From the NCBI RefSeq assembly GCF_023115445.1, contig NZ_JALDUI010000008.1, positions 1-64,000 on the forward strand: DNA of 64,000 bases, read 5' to 3'. The notes beneath the pieces were generated by a model, which was not told where the DNA came from, made no database searches, and saw only the letters and a list, made by a program, of their open reading frames with translations. Shown piece after piece: positions 41,921-49,600 of the stretch. Source of the stretch: Streptococcus sp. oral taxon 431. GTDB lineage: Bacteria > Bacillota > Bacilli > Lactobacillales > Streptococcaceae. A program made the translations under genes and the position numbers. Every line of letters starts with the position of its first letter. Within the stretch, counting starts at the first letter, position 1.

Positions 41921-42343
41921 ATGATTAAGATTACAAAAGAAACATCTGTTTCACTTGATGATGTTTTGCATCTCTACCAGGCAGTTGGTTGGACAAATTA
42001 TACAAATCAGCCCCAAATGTTGTCCCGAGCTTTATCTCATTCACTGGCCATTTATCTAGCGCGTTATGGTGAGGAAATCGTTGGTCTAGTTCGCTTGATT
42101 GGAGACGGTTTTTCTTCGGTTTTTGTCCAGGATTTGATTGTTTTGCCAAGCTATCAGCGCCAAGGGATTGGTAGCGCCTTGATGAAGCAAGCTCTAGCTG
42201 ATTATAAGGATGCCTACCAAGTACAACTAGCGACAGATGAGTCAGAAAAGACTCTTGGATTTTATCGTTCCTTAGGTTTTGAAACCTTATCTAGTTTTCA
42301 GTGTACGGGTATGATTTGGGTGGACAGAAAAAAATTACAATAA
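41921..42343 (+). CDS. GNAT family N-acetyltransferase
   Basis: 140 residues, single GNAT domain: LVRLIGDGFSSVFVQDLIVL, then the acetyl-CoA loop YQRQGIGSALM near residues 81-91, ending KTLGFYRSLGFETLSSFQ. The ATG at 41921 has AGGAAGG upstream; an earlier in-frame ATG at 41903 would overlap the preceding gene. It is probably transcribed with the upstream acetyltransferase. The substrate is not predictable. Confidence 0.87.
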   Translation: MIKITKETSVSLDDVLHLYQAVGWTNYTNQPQMLSRALSHSLAIYLARYGEEIVGLVRLIGDGFSSVFVQDLIVLPSYQRQGIGSALMKQALADYKDAYQVQLATDESEKTLGFYRSLGFETLSSFQCTGMIWVDRKKLQ

Positions 42344-42352
42344 ATCTTTTCA

Positions 42353-42491
42353 CTTAAGTTAACTTTAAGTATTCTTGTTTATCATATACTTATTAAATAA
42401 AGACCTCCTAACTTTATTTAATAAAAAATCCTAAACTTTTCTTTTTCATAATAATCTCCCTAAAGAAGTCACCAAATTCGGTGGCTTTTTT
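42353..42491 (+). ncRNA. CiaR-controlled small RNA (csRNA/ccn family), copy 1
   Basis: The CiaR site CTTAAG-N5-TTTAAG (42353-42369), then 10 bases, then TATCAT as -10 (42380-42385). The RNA should run from about 42392 to the terminator CACCAAATTCGGTGGC-TTTTTT (ends 42491), about 100 nt. The first hairpin TAAATAAAG/CTTTATTTA displays ACCTCCT in its loop and a later unpaired stretch has AATCTCCCT, both complementary to Shine-Dalgarno sites. This is the csRNA design of S. pneumoniae. Confidence 0.92.
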
Positions 42492-42820
42492 GTTATGTGA
42501 CTTTCAGAGATATTTCATTGGTATTCGTTGTTTTGAACAAAAGTAAAAGTTCGTGTCAAGGGTAACGCGGATATCCATATAATACAAAGATCGTCGTATC
42601 TTCTATTGTTTAGAAACTTGATGCCTTTAAAATTGGTGTTATTAAACTTTTTAATGACCTACTTGTGATCCTGATAAAAAGTATCTGATTTATCGTGGTT
42701 TTATCAAAAGGTATCGAAATATGAAACAATTAAATTTTTCAAAAAGAAGATTGTCGAGGAAATCTCGTGTAACAATATAGTATTTTGTGAGGAAGTAAGA
42801 CTATGGAAAAATACTTTTTC
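42492..42820. other. Gap with no supportable gene
   Basis: Only short, broken reading frames are present; one (about 42670-42780) encodes DPDKKYLIYRGFIKRYRNMK but starts after a stop and has no start codon. It may be a decayed gene; I do not recognise it. Confidence 0.4.
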
Positions 42821-42869
42821 TTGATGAAAATCTATATCTAGTATATAATCAATCTATAACGTATAGATT
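42821..42869 (+). promoter_or_regulatory. Toxin-antitoxin promoter and palindromic operator
   Basis: TTGATG (42821-42826) and TATAAT (42844-42849), 17-base spacing, followed by AATCTATA-ACG-TATAGATT (42851-42869), a perfect palindrome over the start of transcription. It is a good candidate for the antitoxin binding site. Confidence 0.8.
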
Positions 42870-42880
42870 GGAGATATATC

Positions 42881-43165
42881 ATGGCTATAAGCATATCGAA
42901 ACAATACAATTTTAAACTGAATGAAGCTACTATGGAACAAGCTCGAAATATTATCAAGGAAAAGGGCATGACAATGACAGATGCTATTTCTTTATTTGTA
43001 GAGCAAATAGTCCTAGAGCAAGATTTGCCTATTAAGACGGCCGAAGATTTGCATAGAGAGCAGTTAATTGCTGAATTACAAGCCCAATCTGAACGTGCCT
43101 TGAGAGAATATGAGGCAGGTGAAGGAACTTCCCTAGACAATGTGAGGGCACGCTATGGCTTATAA
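42881..43165 (+). CDS. RelB/DinJ family antitoxin
   Basis: 94 residues. The N-terminal ribbon-helix-helix segment (SISKQYNFKLNEATMEQARNI then KGMTMTDAISLFVEQIV) is typical of RelB/DinJ, and the acidic/amphipathic C terminus (LREYEAGEGTSLDNVRARYGL) would wrap the toxin. TTGGAGATATATC precedes the ATG and a palindrome overlaps the promoter. It overlaps the toxin gene by 11 bases. Confidence 0.88.
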   Translation: MAISISKQYNFKLNEATMEQARNIIKEKGMTMTDAISLFVEQIVLEQDLPIKTAEDLHREQLIAELQAQSERALREYEAGEGTSLDNVRARYGL

Positions 43166-43508
43166 AGTGATTCTTTCAAAAGAAGTTGAACAAGCTATCA
43201 ACAATATACACGAATATATAGCTACGGTACTTTTATCCCCTCAATCTGCTAAAAATACTGTGACAAAAATTTTAGATGGTTTAAAAAGTTTAGAAGTCTT
43301 TCCTGAGGCTGGTTTTGATGCTGATGTGAAAATCGGTGTAAAGATTAATAGTAAGTATCCTACACGAGGAAAAATTATAGATCAATACGTTTTGCTTTAC
43401 TTTATTGATCAGACACAAAAGACTGTTTTTCTCTCCCATTTATTTCACACCAAGAGTGACTATGTCACCTTGCTACAAAAAGACAATAAAAAAAGTTCAA
43501 AATCTTAA
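43155..43508 (+). CDS. RelE/ParE superfamily toxin
   Basis: 117 residues. MAYKVILSKEVEQAINNIHEYIA is the standard first strand and helix of RelE/ParE proteins; later QYVLLYFIDQTQKTVFLSHLFH gives the central strands and closes the fold. It could be an mRNA interferase or a gyrase poison; sequence alone does not decide. It overlaps the antitoxin gene, implying coupling. The end of this gene runs into the CiaR site of the second csRNA. Confidence 0.85.
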   Translation: MAYKVILSKEVEQAINNIHEYIATVLLSPQSAKNTVTKILDGLKSLEVFPEAGFDADVKIGVKINSKYPTRGKIIDQYVLLYFIDQTQKTVFLSHLFHTKSDYVTLLQKDNKKSSKS

Positions 43509-43639
43509 GCTAACTTTAAGTCTTGTCTTGTATCATTTAGCTATTAAATAAAGACCTCCTAACTTTATTTAATAAAAAATCCTAAACTTTTTTTTCATAA
43601 TAATCTCCCTTAACTCCACCGGAACTGGTGGAGTTTTTT
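43504..43639 (+). ncRNA. CiaR-controlled small RNA, copy 2
   Basis: CTTAAG-N5-TTTAAG (43504-43520), 10 bases, TATCAT (43531-43536). The predicted RNA of about 95 nt starts near 43543 and shares the AAATAAAGACCTCCTAAC hairpin and CATAATAATCTCCCT with copy 1, but ends in a different terminator, CTCCACC/GGTGGAG-TTTTTT. The CiaR half-sites begin inside the last codons of the toxin gene. Confidence 0.92.
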
Positions 43640-43668
43640 GGCTCTATTTCAGGCTTTTTGGGAATTTC

Positions 43669-43870
43669 CTAAAAATAATTTTCGGATTTTGGTCGGGGAA
43701 TTGGCGGGGACTTTTTAGCGAATATGACTAAGAAATAGGTCTGTAGTCGTTTCAGCGAGTTATCCTCAACTTGGTTATAACGATCTGTCATATAGATCTT
43801 TGTATGACCTAGTGCCTGACCGAACTGCTAGGTTGGAACTCGTGAAATAATGTGAGGAAGTGGTACATCA
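43669..43870 (-). pseudogene. Tyrosine recombinase (integrase) C-terminal remnant
   Basis: Read leftward it gives QALGHTKIYMTDRYNQVEDN and then SLKRLQTYF, with the LGHT...RY pattern of the integrase C-terminal box, ending at a TAG at 43669-43671. There is an internal stop upstream (VPT then stop) and no N-terminal domain. It suggests a past integrative element in this intergenic region. Confidence 0.6.
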
Positions 43871-44033
43871 TATGAAAGTCTGTCGTTTCATTTAATGGAT
43901 TAAAATGTTGGTTTGACTAATTTGAGTTGATGAGCGCCCATGTTCATTGATAGTGATGTAATCTTTTGTTTTCTTTGATAATTCCTAAGGTTCTCTTAAT
44001 GTTGAAAGTCTTATTGGACAAGGGAGTAAAACT
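43871..44033. other. Spacer without recognised features
   Basis: No gene, clear repeat or terminator was seen here. Confidence 0.4.
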
Positions 44034-44144
44034 TTGACAAAAATCGTGAACTGTGCGATAATGGAGAGGAATTAAGGATTAGTTCTATATCATAGGCTAG
44101 AAAAGACCCCAAGCTAACTTCCAGATTAATCTTGGGGTCTTTTT
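44034..44144 (+). ncRNA. Antisense antitoxin RNA of an Fst-like locus
   Basis: TTGACA (44034-44039) and GATAAT (44057-44062), 17-base spacing, direct a ~75-nt RNA that starts near 44069 and ends in the bidirectional terminator 44101-44144. It has TAGTTC...ATAGGCTA (44080-44099), a direct repeat of TAGTTC...TGGGCTA (44382-44399) over the toxin start codon. Because the two transcripts run towards each other, the RNA can pair with the toxin translation start, as in par/fst of enterococcal plasmids. Confidence 0.8.
44101..44144. terminator. Shared bidirectional terminator of the Fst-like locus
   Basis: AAAAGACCCCAAG (44101-44113) pairs with CTTGGGGTCTTTT (44131-44143); T-runs both ways. Confidence 0.9.
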
Positions 44145-44148
44145 GACA

Positions 44149-44390
44149 CTATTTATCCTTGTTTAGCCATTTATCGACTAATACTCTTCGAAAATCAAAT
44201 TCAAACCACGTCAGCTTCACCTTGCCGTATATATGTGACTGACTTCGTCAGTCTTATCTGCAACCTCAAAGCTGTGCTTTGAGCAACCTGCGGCTAGCTT
44301 CCTAGTTTGCTCTTTGGTTTTCATTGAGTATATGCGAAGAACGACACCGACCACAATTGGTCCGATGATAGTTTTGAGTACTAGTTCCAT
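44149..44390 (-). pseudogene. Fst/Ldr-type type I toxin gene split by a BOX element
   Basis: From ATG 44390, with GAGGTGA (44402-44408) upstream, the frame reads MELVLKTIIGPIVVGVVLR and then runs into BOX sequence, ending at 44217 after 57 codons. Beyond the BOX, VDKWLNKDK plus TAG (44149-44178) is the expected charged tail. Joined, the two parts give a ~29-residue hydrophobic peptide like Fst. The hydrophobic core and the antisense RNA survive, so the fused peptide might or might not be toxic. Confidence 0.8.
44181..44332 (+). repeat. BOX element inside the toxin gene
   Basis: BoxA at left (ATACTCTTCGAAAATC, then CACGTCAGC, CTTGCCGTATATATG), boxC at right (GCTAGCTTCCTAGTTTGCTC, TTTTCATTGAGTATA). 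It is the same family as 27887-28036, in the opposite orientation. Confidence 0.92.
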
Positions 44391-44440
44391 TATGGGCTAT
44401 TTCACCTCATTTCGCAGGCGGTGTAGCAGTGCCGTAGAAT

Positions 44441-44468
44441 ATTATATCTAAACTCGGGAGCCACCAAA
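44441..44468 (-). promoter_or_regulatory. Probable promoter of the Fst-like toxin
   Basis: Leftward TATAAT (44441-44446) with TTGGTG (44463-44468) 16 bases further upstream. The -35 sits in the terminator stem at 44461-44485. Confidence 0.55.
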
Positions 44469-44485
44469 TTCGGTGGCTTTTTTGT
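44461..44485 (+). terminator. csRNA-like orphan terminator
   Basis: CCACCAAATTCGGTGG followed by TTTTTT; this hairpin is the same as the terminator of csRNA copy 1, but no CiaR site or sRNA body precedes it. Confidence 0.75.
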
Positions 44486-44501
44486 TTGTGGGCTGGATTT
44501 T

Positions 44502-44510
44502 TGCTATAAT
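44502..44510 (+). promoter_or_regulatory. Extended -10 six bases from the ruvB ATG
   Basis: TGCTATAAT, with only AGGAAC between it and the start codon; predicts a leaderless or near-leaderless ruvB transcript. Confidence 0.65.
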
Positions 44511-44516
44511 AGGAAC

Positions 44517-45515
44517 ATGAGTAGAATTTTAGATAATGAAATCATGGGTGATGAGGAGTTGGTAGAACGTACCCTCCGCCCCCAATATTTACGTGAATAT
44601 ATCGGTCAGGACAAGGTCAAGGATCAGCTGCAAATCTTTATCGAAGCAGCAAAAATGCGTGATGAGGCGCTGGACCATGTTCTTTTGTTTGGCCCTCCAG
44701 GTCTCGGGAAAACAACCATGGCTTTTGTCATTGCCAATGAACTGGGAGTCAATCTCAAACAAACATCTGGTCCCGTTATCGAAAAAGCCGGTGATTTGGT
44801 AGCGATTTTGAATGATTTGGAGCCAGGAGATGTTCTTTTTATTGACGAGATTCATCGCTTGCCTATGTCGGTGGAAGAGGTGCTTTACAGTGCTATGGAA
44901 GACTTCTACATCGACATCATGATTGGTGCGGGGGAAGGTAGTCGCAGTGTCCATCTAGAATTACCACCTTTTACCTTGATTGGTGCGACGACACGAGCAG
45001 GAATGCTGTCAAATCCTCTTCGTGCACGTTTTGGGATTACTGGTCACATGGAGTATTATGCCCATGATGACTTGACAGAAATAGTCGAGCGGACGGCAGA
45101 TATTTTTGAGATGGAAATCACACATGAGGCAGCATCTGAGTTGTCCTTGCGTAGTCGTGGGACCCCTCGTATTGCCAATCGTCTCCTCAAGCGCGTGCGC
45201 GATTTTGCCCAGATAATGGGCGATGGCTTGATTGATGATGTGATTACGGATAAGGCCTTGACCATGCTGGATGTAGACCATGAAGGCTTGGACTATGTAG
45301 ACCAGAAAATCCTTCGTACCATGATTGAGATGTACGGTGGGGGTCCTGTCGGTCTAGGAACTCTTTCTGTAAATATCGCTGAAGAGCGTGAGACGGTAGA
45401 GGATATGTATGAACCTTACCTGATCCAGAAAGGCTTTATCATGCGAACTCGTTCAGGACGGGTCGCGACAGCCAAGGCTTATGAGCATTTGGGGTATGAA
45501 TATATTGAAAAATAA
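44517..45515 (+). CDS. ruvB: Holliday junction branch migration helicase RuvB
   Basis: 332 residues. AAA+ with Walker [10 protein letters not shown] near residues 59-67, Walker [10 protein letters not shown], sensor 1 IGATTRAG and the C-terminal winged helix ([17 protein letters not shown]). It drives branch migration with RuvA in recombination and repair, which matters for transformable streptococci. It overlaps the next gene by 20 bases. Confidence 0.96.
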   Translation: MSRILDNEIMGDEELVERTLRPQYLREYIGQDKVKDQLQIFIEAAKMRDEALDHVLLFGPPGLGKTTMAFVIANELGVNLKQTSGPVIEKAGDLVAILNDLEPGDVLFIDEIHRLPMSVEEVLYSAMEDFYIDIMIGAGEGSRSVHLELPPFTLIGATTRAGMLSNPLRARFGITGHMEYYAHDDLTEIVERTADIFEMEITHEAASELSLRSRGTPRIANRLLKRVRDFAQIMGDGLIDDVITDKALTMLDVDHEGLDYVDQKILRTMIEMYGGGPVGLGTLSVNIAEERETVEDMYEPYLIQKGFIMRTRSGRVATAKAYEHLGYEYIEK

Positions 45516-46068
45516 GGCTGAAATTTTAGATTCTTTTAGAGAAAATCCTGACATGATGGCTATTCTGACCATCATCCGTGACATGGGGTTGAAAGATTCC
45601 TGGTTGGCAGCTGGTTCGGTCCGAAATTTTATCTGGAATCTCTTGTCAGATAAGCCAGCCTTTGACCGTGAAACGGATGTGGATGTGATTTTCTTTGACC
45701 CAGATGTGAGTTATGAAGATACGCTGGCTATAGAAAGCAAGTTGAGAGAGGACTTTCCCCAGTATCAGTGGGAGTTGAAAAATCAAGTCTATATGCATCA
45801 GCATAGTCCCCACACACCTCCGTATAGAAATTCCTGCGATGCCATGAGTAAGTATCCTGAACGTTGTACGGCAGTAGGGCTTCGCTTGCAAGCTGACGCA
45901 ACTTTAGAGCTCTTTACCCCTTATGGTTTGGAGGATATTTTGAACTTTCAAGTTCGTCCAACTCCTCATTTCTTAGAAAATCAAGATCGAATGAAGCTCT
46001 ATCAAAAGCGTTTATCCAAGAAAAATTGGCGAGAAAAATGGAAAAATCTTACAGTTAAAAATACTTAA
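45496..46068 (+). CDS. Nucleotidyltransferase family protein (DUF925-like)
   Basis: 190 residues. The motif [12 protein letters not shown] followed by [12 protein letters not shown] is the G-S...DxD pattern of the NTP_transf_6 family. The substrate is unknown. An in-frame ATG at 45481 also exists; I prefer 45496, though its ribosome site is weak and translation may be coupled to ruvB. The pairing with ruvB is conserved in streptococci. Its stop lies within the CiaR site of the third csRNA. Confidence 0.82.
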   Translation: MNILKNKAEILDSFRENPDMMAILTIIRDMGLKDSWLAAGSVRNFIWNLLSDKPAFDRETDVDVIFFDPDVSYEDTLAIESKLREDFPQYQWELKNQVYMHQHSPHTPPYRNSCDAMSKYPERCTAVGLRLQADATLELFTPYGLEDILNFQVRPTPHFLENQDRMKLYQKRLSKKNWREKWKNLTVKNT

Positions 46069-46197
46069 GGAAACTTTAAGATAGGAGTTGTATACTTATC
46101 TCATAAGTTAAAAAGACCTTAACTTATACTCCTAAAACTTTTTCATAATAATCTCCCTATAAAAAAATTAAGTCGCCCAATCAGGCGGCTTTTTTTG
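46064..46197 (+). ncRNA. CiaR-controlled small RNA, copy 3
   Basis: CTTAAG-N5-TTTAAG (46064-46080), 10 bases, TATACT (46091-46096). The RNA of ~95 nt starts near 46103; it has its own first hairpin (ATAAGTTAAAAAGACCTTAAC) but keeps CATAATAATCTCCCTAT and ends in GTCGCC/GGCGGC-TTTTTTT. It is a more diverged sister of copies 1 and 2. Confidence 0.9.
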
Positions 46198-46216
46198 ATG
46201 GAGCGATGATTCGATA

Positions 46217-46326
46217 TATAGTAGATTGAACCTAGAATAGTACGCTACGGATTTTAAAACATTGCTAGAAATTGATCTGACTTTTCTTTCTGGTCAATTT
46301 GTTTATATTTTATTTCATCCTACTGA
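46217..46326. repeat. RUP-type repeat, degenerate right end
   Basis: Starts TATAGTAGATTGAA-CCTAGAATAGTAC and is ~107 bases, the size of the pneumococcal RUP element thought to be mobilised by IS630-Spn1. The right end (CATCCTACTGAT) departs from the expected inverted terminus. It sits just upstream of the adhesin promoter region. Confidence 0.65.
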
Positions 46327-46643
46327 TTTTTTACAATAATATTTGATTTTTTAAAGGTAAATAGATGATTTTTGGATAAAAAAAGAATCTTAAATTCAGG
46401 TAAAATCTACAAAACAACAAGTCATTTGTGTTAATATATTTTTTATACAAATCTTTGGACAAAGCAGGCTCTAATGTGCTATAATAAGGTGTTATAGATT
46501 GAGCTTTATATCAAAATTTTTTAAGAGTATACCATTGCTTGTCAGGGTGAAAAAGAGAAAATATCCATGTAACATGGCTGTGTATCTTAAGAATGTTTTG
46601 GTGTTTAGTTTTTTATAAAAAATGAACTCAAGGAGAAAAAAAC
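46327..46643 (+). promoter_or_regulatory. Promoter and long leader of the serine-rich adhesin
   Basis: TGCTATAAT (46477-46485) with TTGGAC (46455-46460) 19 bases before it. The leader of ~150 nt contains CCATGTAACATGG at about 46567, a small hairpin. CAAGGAGAAAAAAAC precedes the ATG at 46644. The AT-rich stretch before the promoter has no gene. Confidence 0.7.
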
Positions 46644-49600
46644 ATGTTTTTTAGACGTCAAGAAGGAGAGTATCGAGAAACCGATCGTGTAACTAGATAC
46701 AAACTGATTAAGTCAGGGAAACATTGGTTGCGTGCCTCAACGTCTTTATTCGGGCTATTTAAGGTTCTTCGTGGTGGTATTGATACTGCTCAGGTGACAA
46801 CTGAAGTTGTGGAAGATCGTGTCTCAACTTCTTTAACCGGGATAGATGTCCTCAAGGGGATAGCTGCCGCGGGGGCTGTTGTTGGTGGTGGAGTTGCCAC
46901 TCATACGCAAGTCCATGCCAATGAACAGCTGGCTGTAGAGAAAGTCGTGGATGGTACTGACAATCTAGTGAATTCTGATCAGGTTGTTTTGGGAACTGTC
47001 AATAAGGATGAGGAGCAGCAAACGTCTGTTTCAACATCTAACTCTATCAGTGAGAGCATCTCGCTATCAGATTCTACAAGTGCCTCGACCTCAGTCTCAA
47101 CAAGTCTATCTGAGTCCGTAAGTGCTTCGACCTCAGCTAGCACGAGCACCAGTGTTTCATCTTCAACTTCAGCTAGCACCTCGTCTTCATTGAACGATTC
47201 TGCTTCAACATCAGATAGTGCTTCAACTGTTGCAAGCAGTTCTCACTCTGAGACTTCGCATGTAGAAGGTTCACAAAGGGTTTCTAGCGAAAACACTATC
47301 AGTAACGACAGAGTATCAAGAGCTACAGTAGACGCTAGCGATGCTCAGGTCAATCCTAATCTTTCTAGTGCTCTTTCAACAGCAGAAAACTTTACAAGTC
47401 AAAATGCGAGTCTGACAGCTACGACTACAGCGACTCTTGCTGCGACAACGACAGCAGAAACAAGCGCTAAAAAGCAAGCAGAAGACCGTAAGAAACTGGC
47501 AGCCCTTTCAGCAGAAATGGGAGAATACCTGGCTAAAGCCGTGGACCTTCCAGATACAAGCTCAGCCATTCTTAAGGTGAAATCTGCTATTGCTGAGATT
47601 GAGTCTACTCTCAAGGATCCAAACGCTGACCTAGGAACAGTTGTCAAGACAGCTACTTCAGCTCGCAACTCTATCGCCAATGCGGTTTCACGTGCAACCT
47701 CTGGCCAACGTGATAGCCGTAATGGACAACCAATGGCAACGGGAGAAAATCTCCGAGGTATTTCTCCGATTGCGGTAAACAATCACACCACAGCTCAACT
47801 TGAACAAGGTAGTTATTCAAGTTCTAATCGTGAGGTTGTCTGGAAAATCAAAATGCATTCGCAGAGTCCGCTTAATTACGCAGGTCTGATCGCGCAGGTG
47901 GATAGAAACACAACCATCACTCGTGTTCTTTTCAATGGACAACCAATGGAAAAACGTGGTGGTTCTGGTAATGAGTATGTATTCAATAAGCGCCATGATT
48001 TGAATAGAAACCTTGAAGCGACTATATTGGTGTATGCGACGGTAAACAATCGTTCTAACGCAGCTACTTTGAATGCTCAAGTGGCGACAAGCAGTCAACC
48101 GTTTACAAGCGCCAGCAATTCTGGGAATTATAGTAGCTCAATGAGCTCAACCGTTACGACTGGTGAAGCAGGTAATAACCGTGCAACATCTAAGCCGCCT
48201 ACCATTAGTTTGCCTACAGATGTCACTTATTATAATGATGACTCTATTGCCACAATCAACATGCCGATGAGTGATGACAAGGGGTTGAGAACATTAGCTG
48301 CAGGACCTAATAATACAATCATCACTGGCTTAACTGCACCTAATTATCCAAGAAATGCAAGAGGTGTCGTCGGGGATTTCGGTGTTTATCAGAATGGTAG
48401 GTTTGCTGGTTATCCAAAGAGTTATACGGTAAATATACAAGGTACGCTTGGTCGACACAATGGAGCATGGGAGCCCTATGCTACTGGTGCGCATATTATT
48501 GAATATGTTGTAACAGATACTGACGGACAAACAGATACGGCACATATGACTCTCCATATCAAAGGCTTCAATGAACGTAACGAGCCTGTGAGTGGTGATA
48601 CTGTTACGGTTAACAATCCGTCATCTTTGAGCGAGACTGAGAGAGCTCAAATTCTTGAAAACTTTAGGAACAATAGTAAAAATGCCACTATCCTCAACAG
48701 TTCTGATTACAAGAAAAATTCTGAAGGTAATCACGAAATAACGGTGTCTAATACGGGTGAAATCACTATTACTTATCGTGATAACACTGTGGATGTCGTT
48801 CGAGCTAGCGTAAGAGCTGAAACGGTACCTCCTGTGCCTGGTGTTACAGTGACGCGTGATGGCCAGACCATCCAAGCAACAGAGAGCCCAGACCCTAGCC
48901 GTGGGAAGGAACACATCGTCTATGCTGGTGATGACTTTACAGTTGATTTCACAGCGTATGATAATAGCGGGAAACTAAAAGAGTTTAAGATTATCTCCAA
49001 AGCGGACGCTAATCGACCTGCTTTAACAACCAACTTCTTCCAAGGTGATAATGATACAGGAGATGAGTATGGTAAAGGTGTGGTTGACCATCTAAATAGT
49101 GGCGATATCAATGCTACTGAGAGCAGTCCAGCTCATATCGTTGTAAAGGCCCATCTTAGGGATGATTTGGAGTGGAAGTCAGGAAATACTTGGCAACGAA
49201 ATGCGGTTGCTACCGACCAAGTAAATAATCGAAATGTCACAACAGGAACTGGTAATGTTCGTATCACTCAAGGACAACTGAAAGACCGTCTTAAAGTAAT
49301 AAATCCTGACTTTACACCTGTAGCAAATAAAGATAGCTTAACAGATGATGAAAAGGCAGCTGTCAAGACTGCCATCTATGCTAAAAATAATCAGGCAATA
49401 CACCGTATCAAAGATATTCAAGTTGCAAACGATGGAACTGCAACGATTATTTATAAGGATTTAACAAGAAATACTATTTCTCGATCTGTTACAGTTAATG
49501 AACGTCCAAAACTGGAGATTCATTATGATAATGCTACAACTAAGGAAATCTATCTATACCGTGGGGAAGAAGTTAATGTAACCTTTAGAGCAACTGATGA

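Noticed and set aside
42670-42780. A short coding segment (DPDKKYLIYRGF...).
   Set aside because: No start codon or ribosome site, begins after a stop, and not recognised; kept only as a note on a gap.
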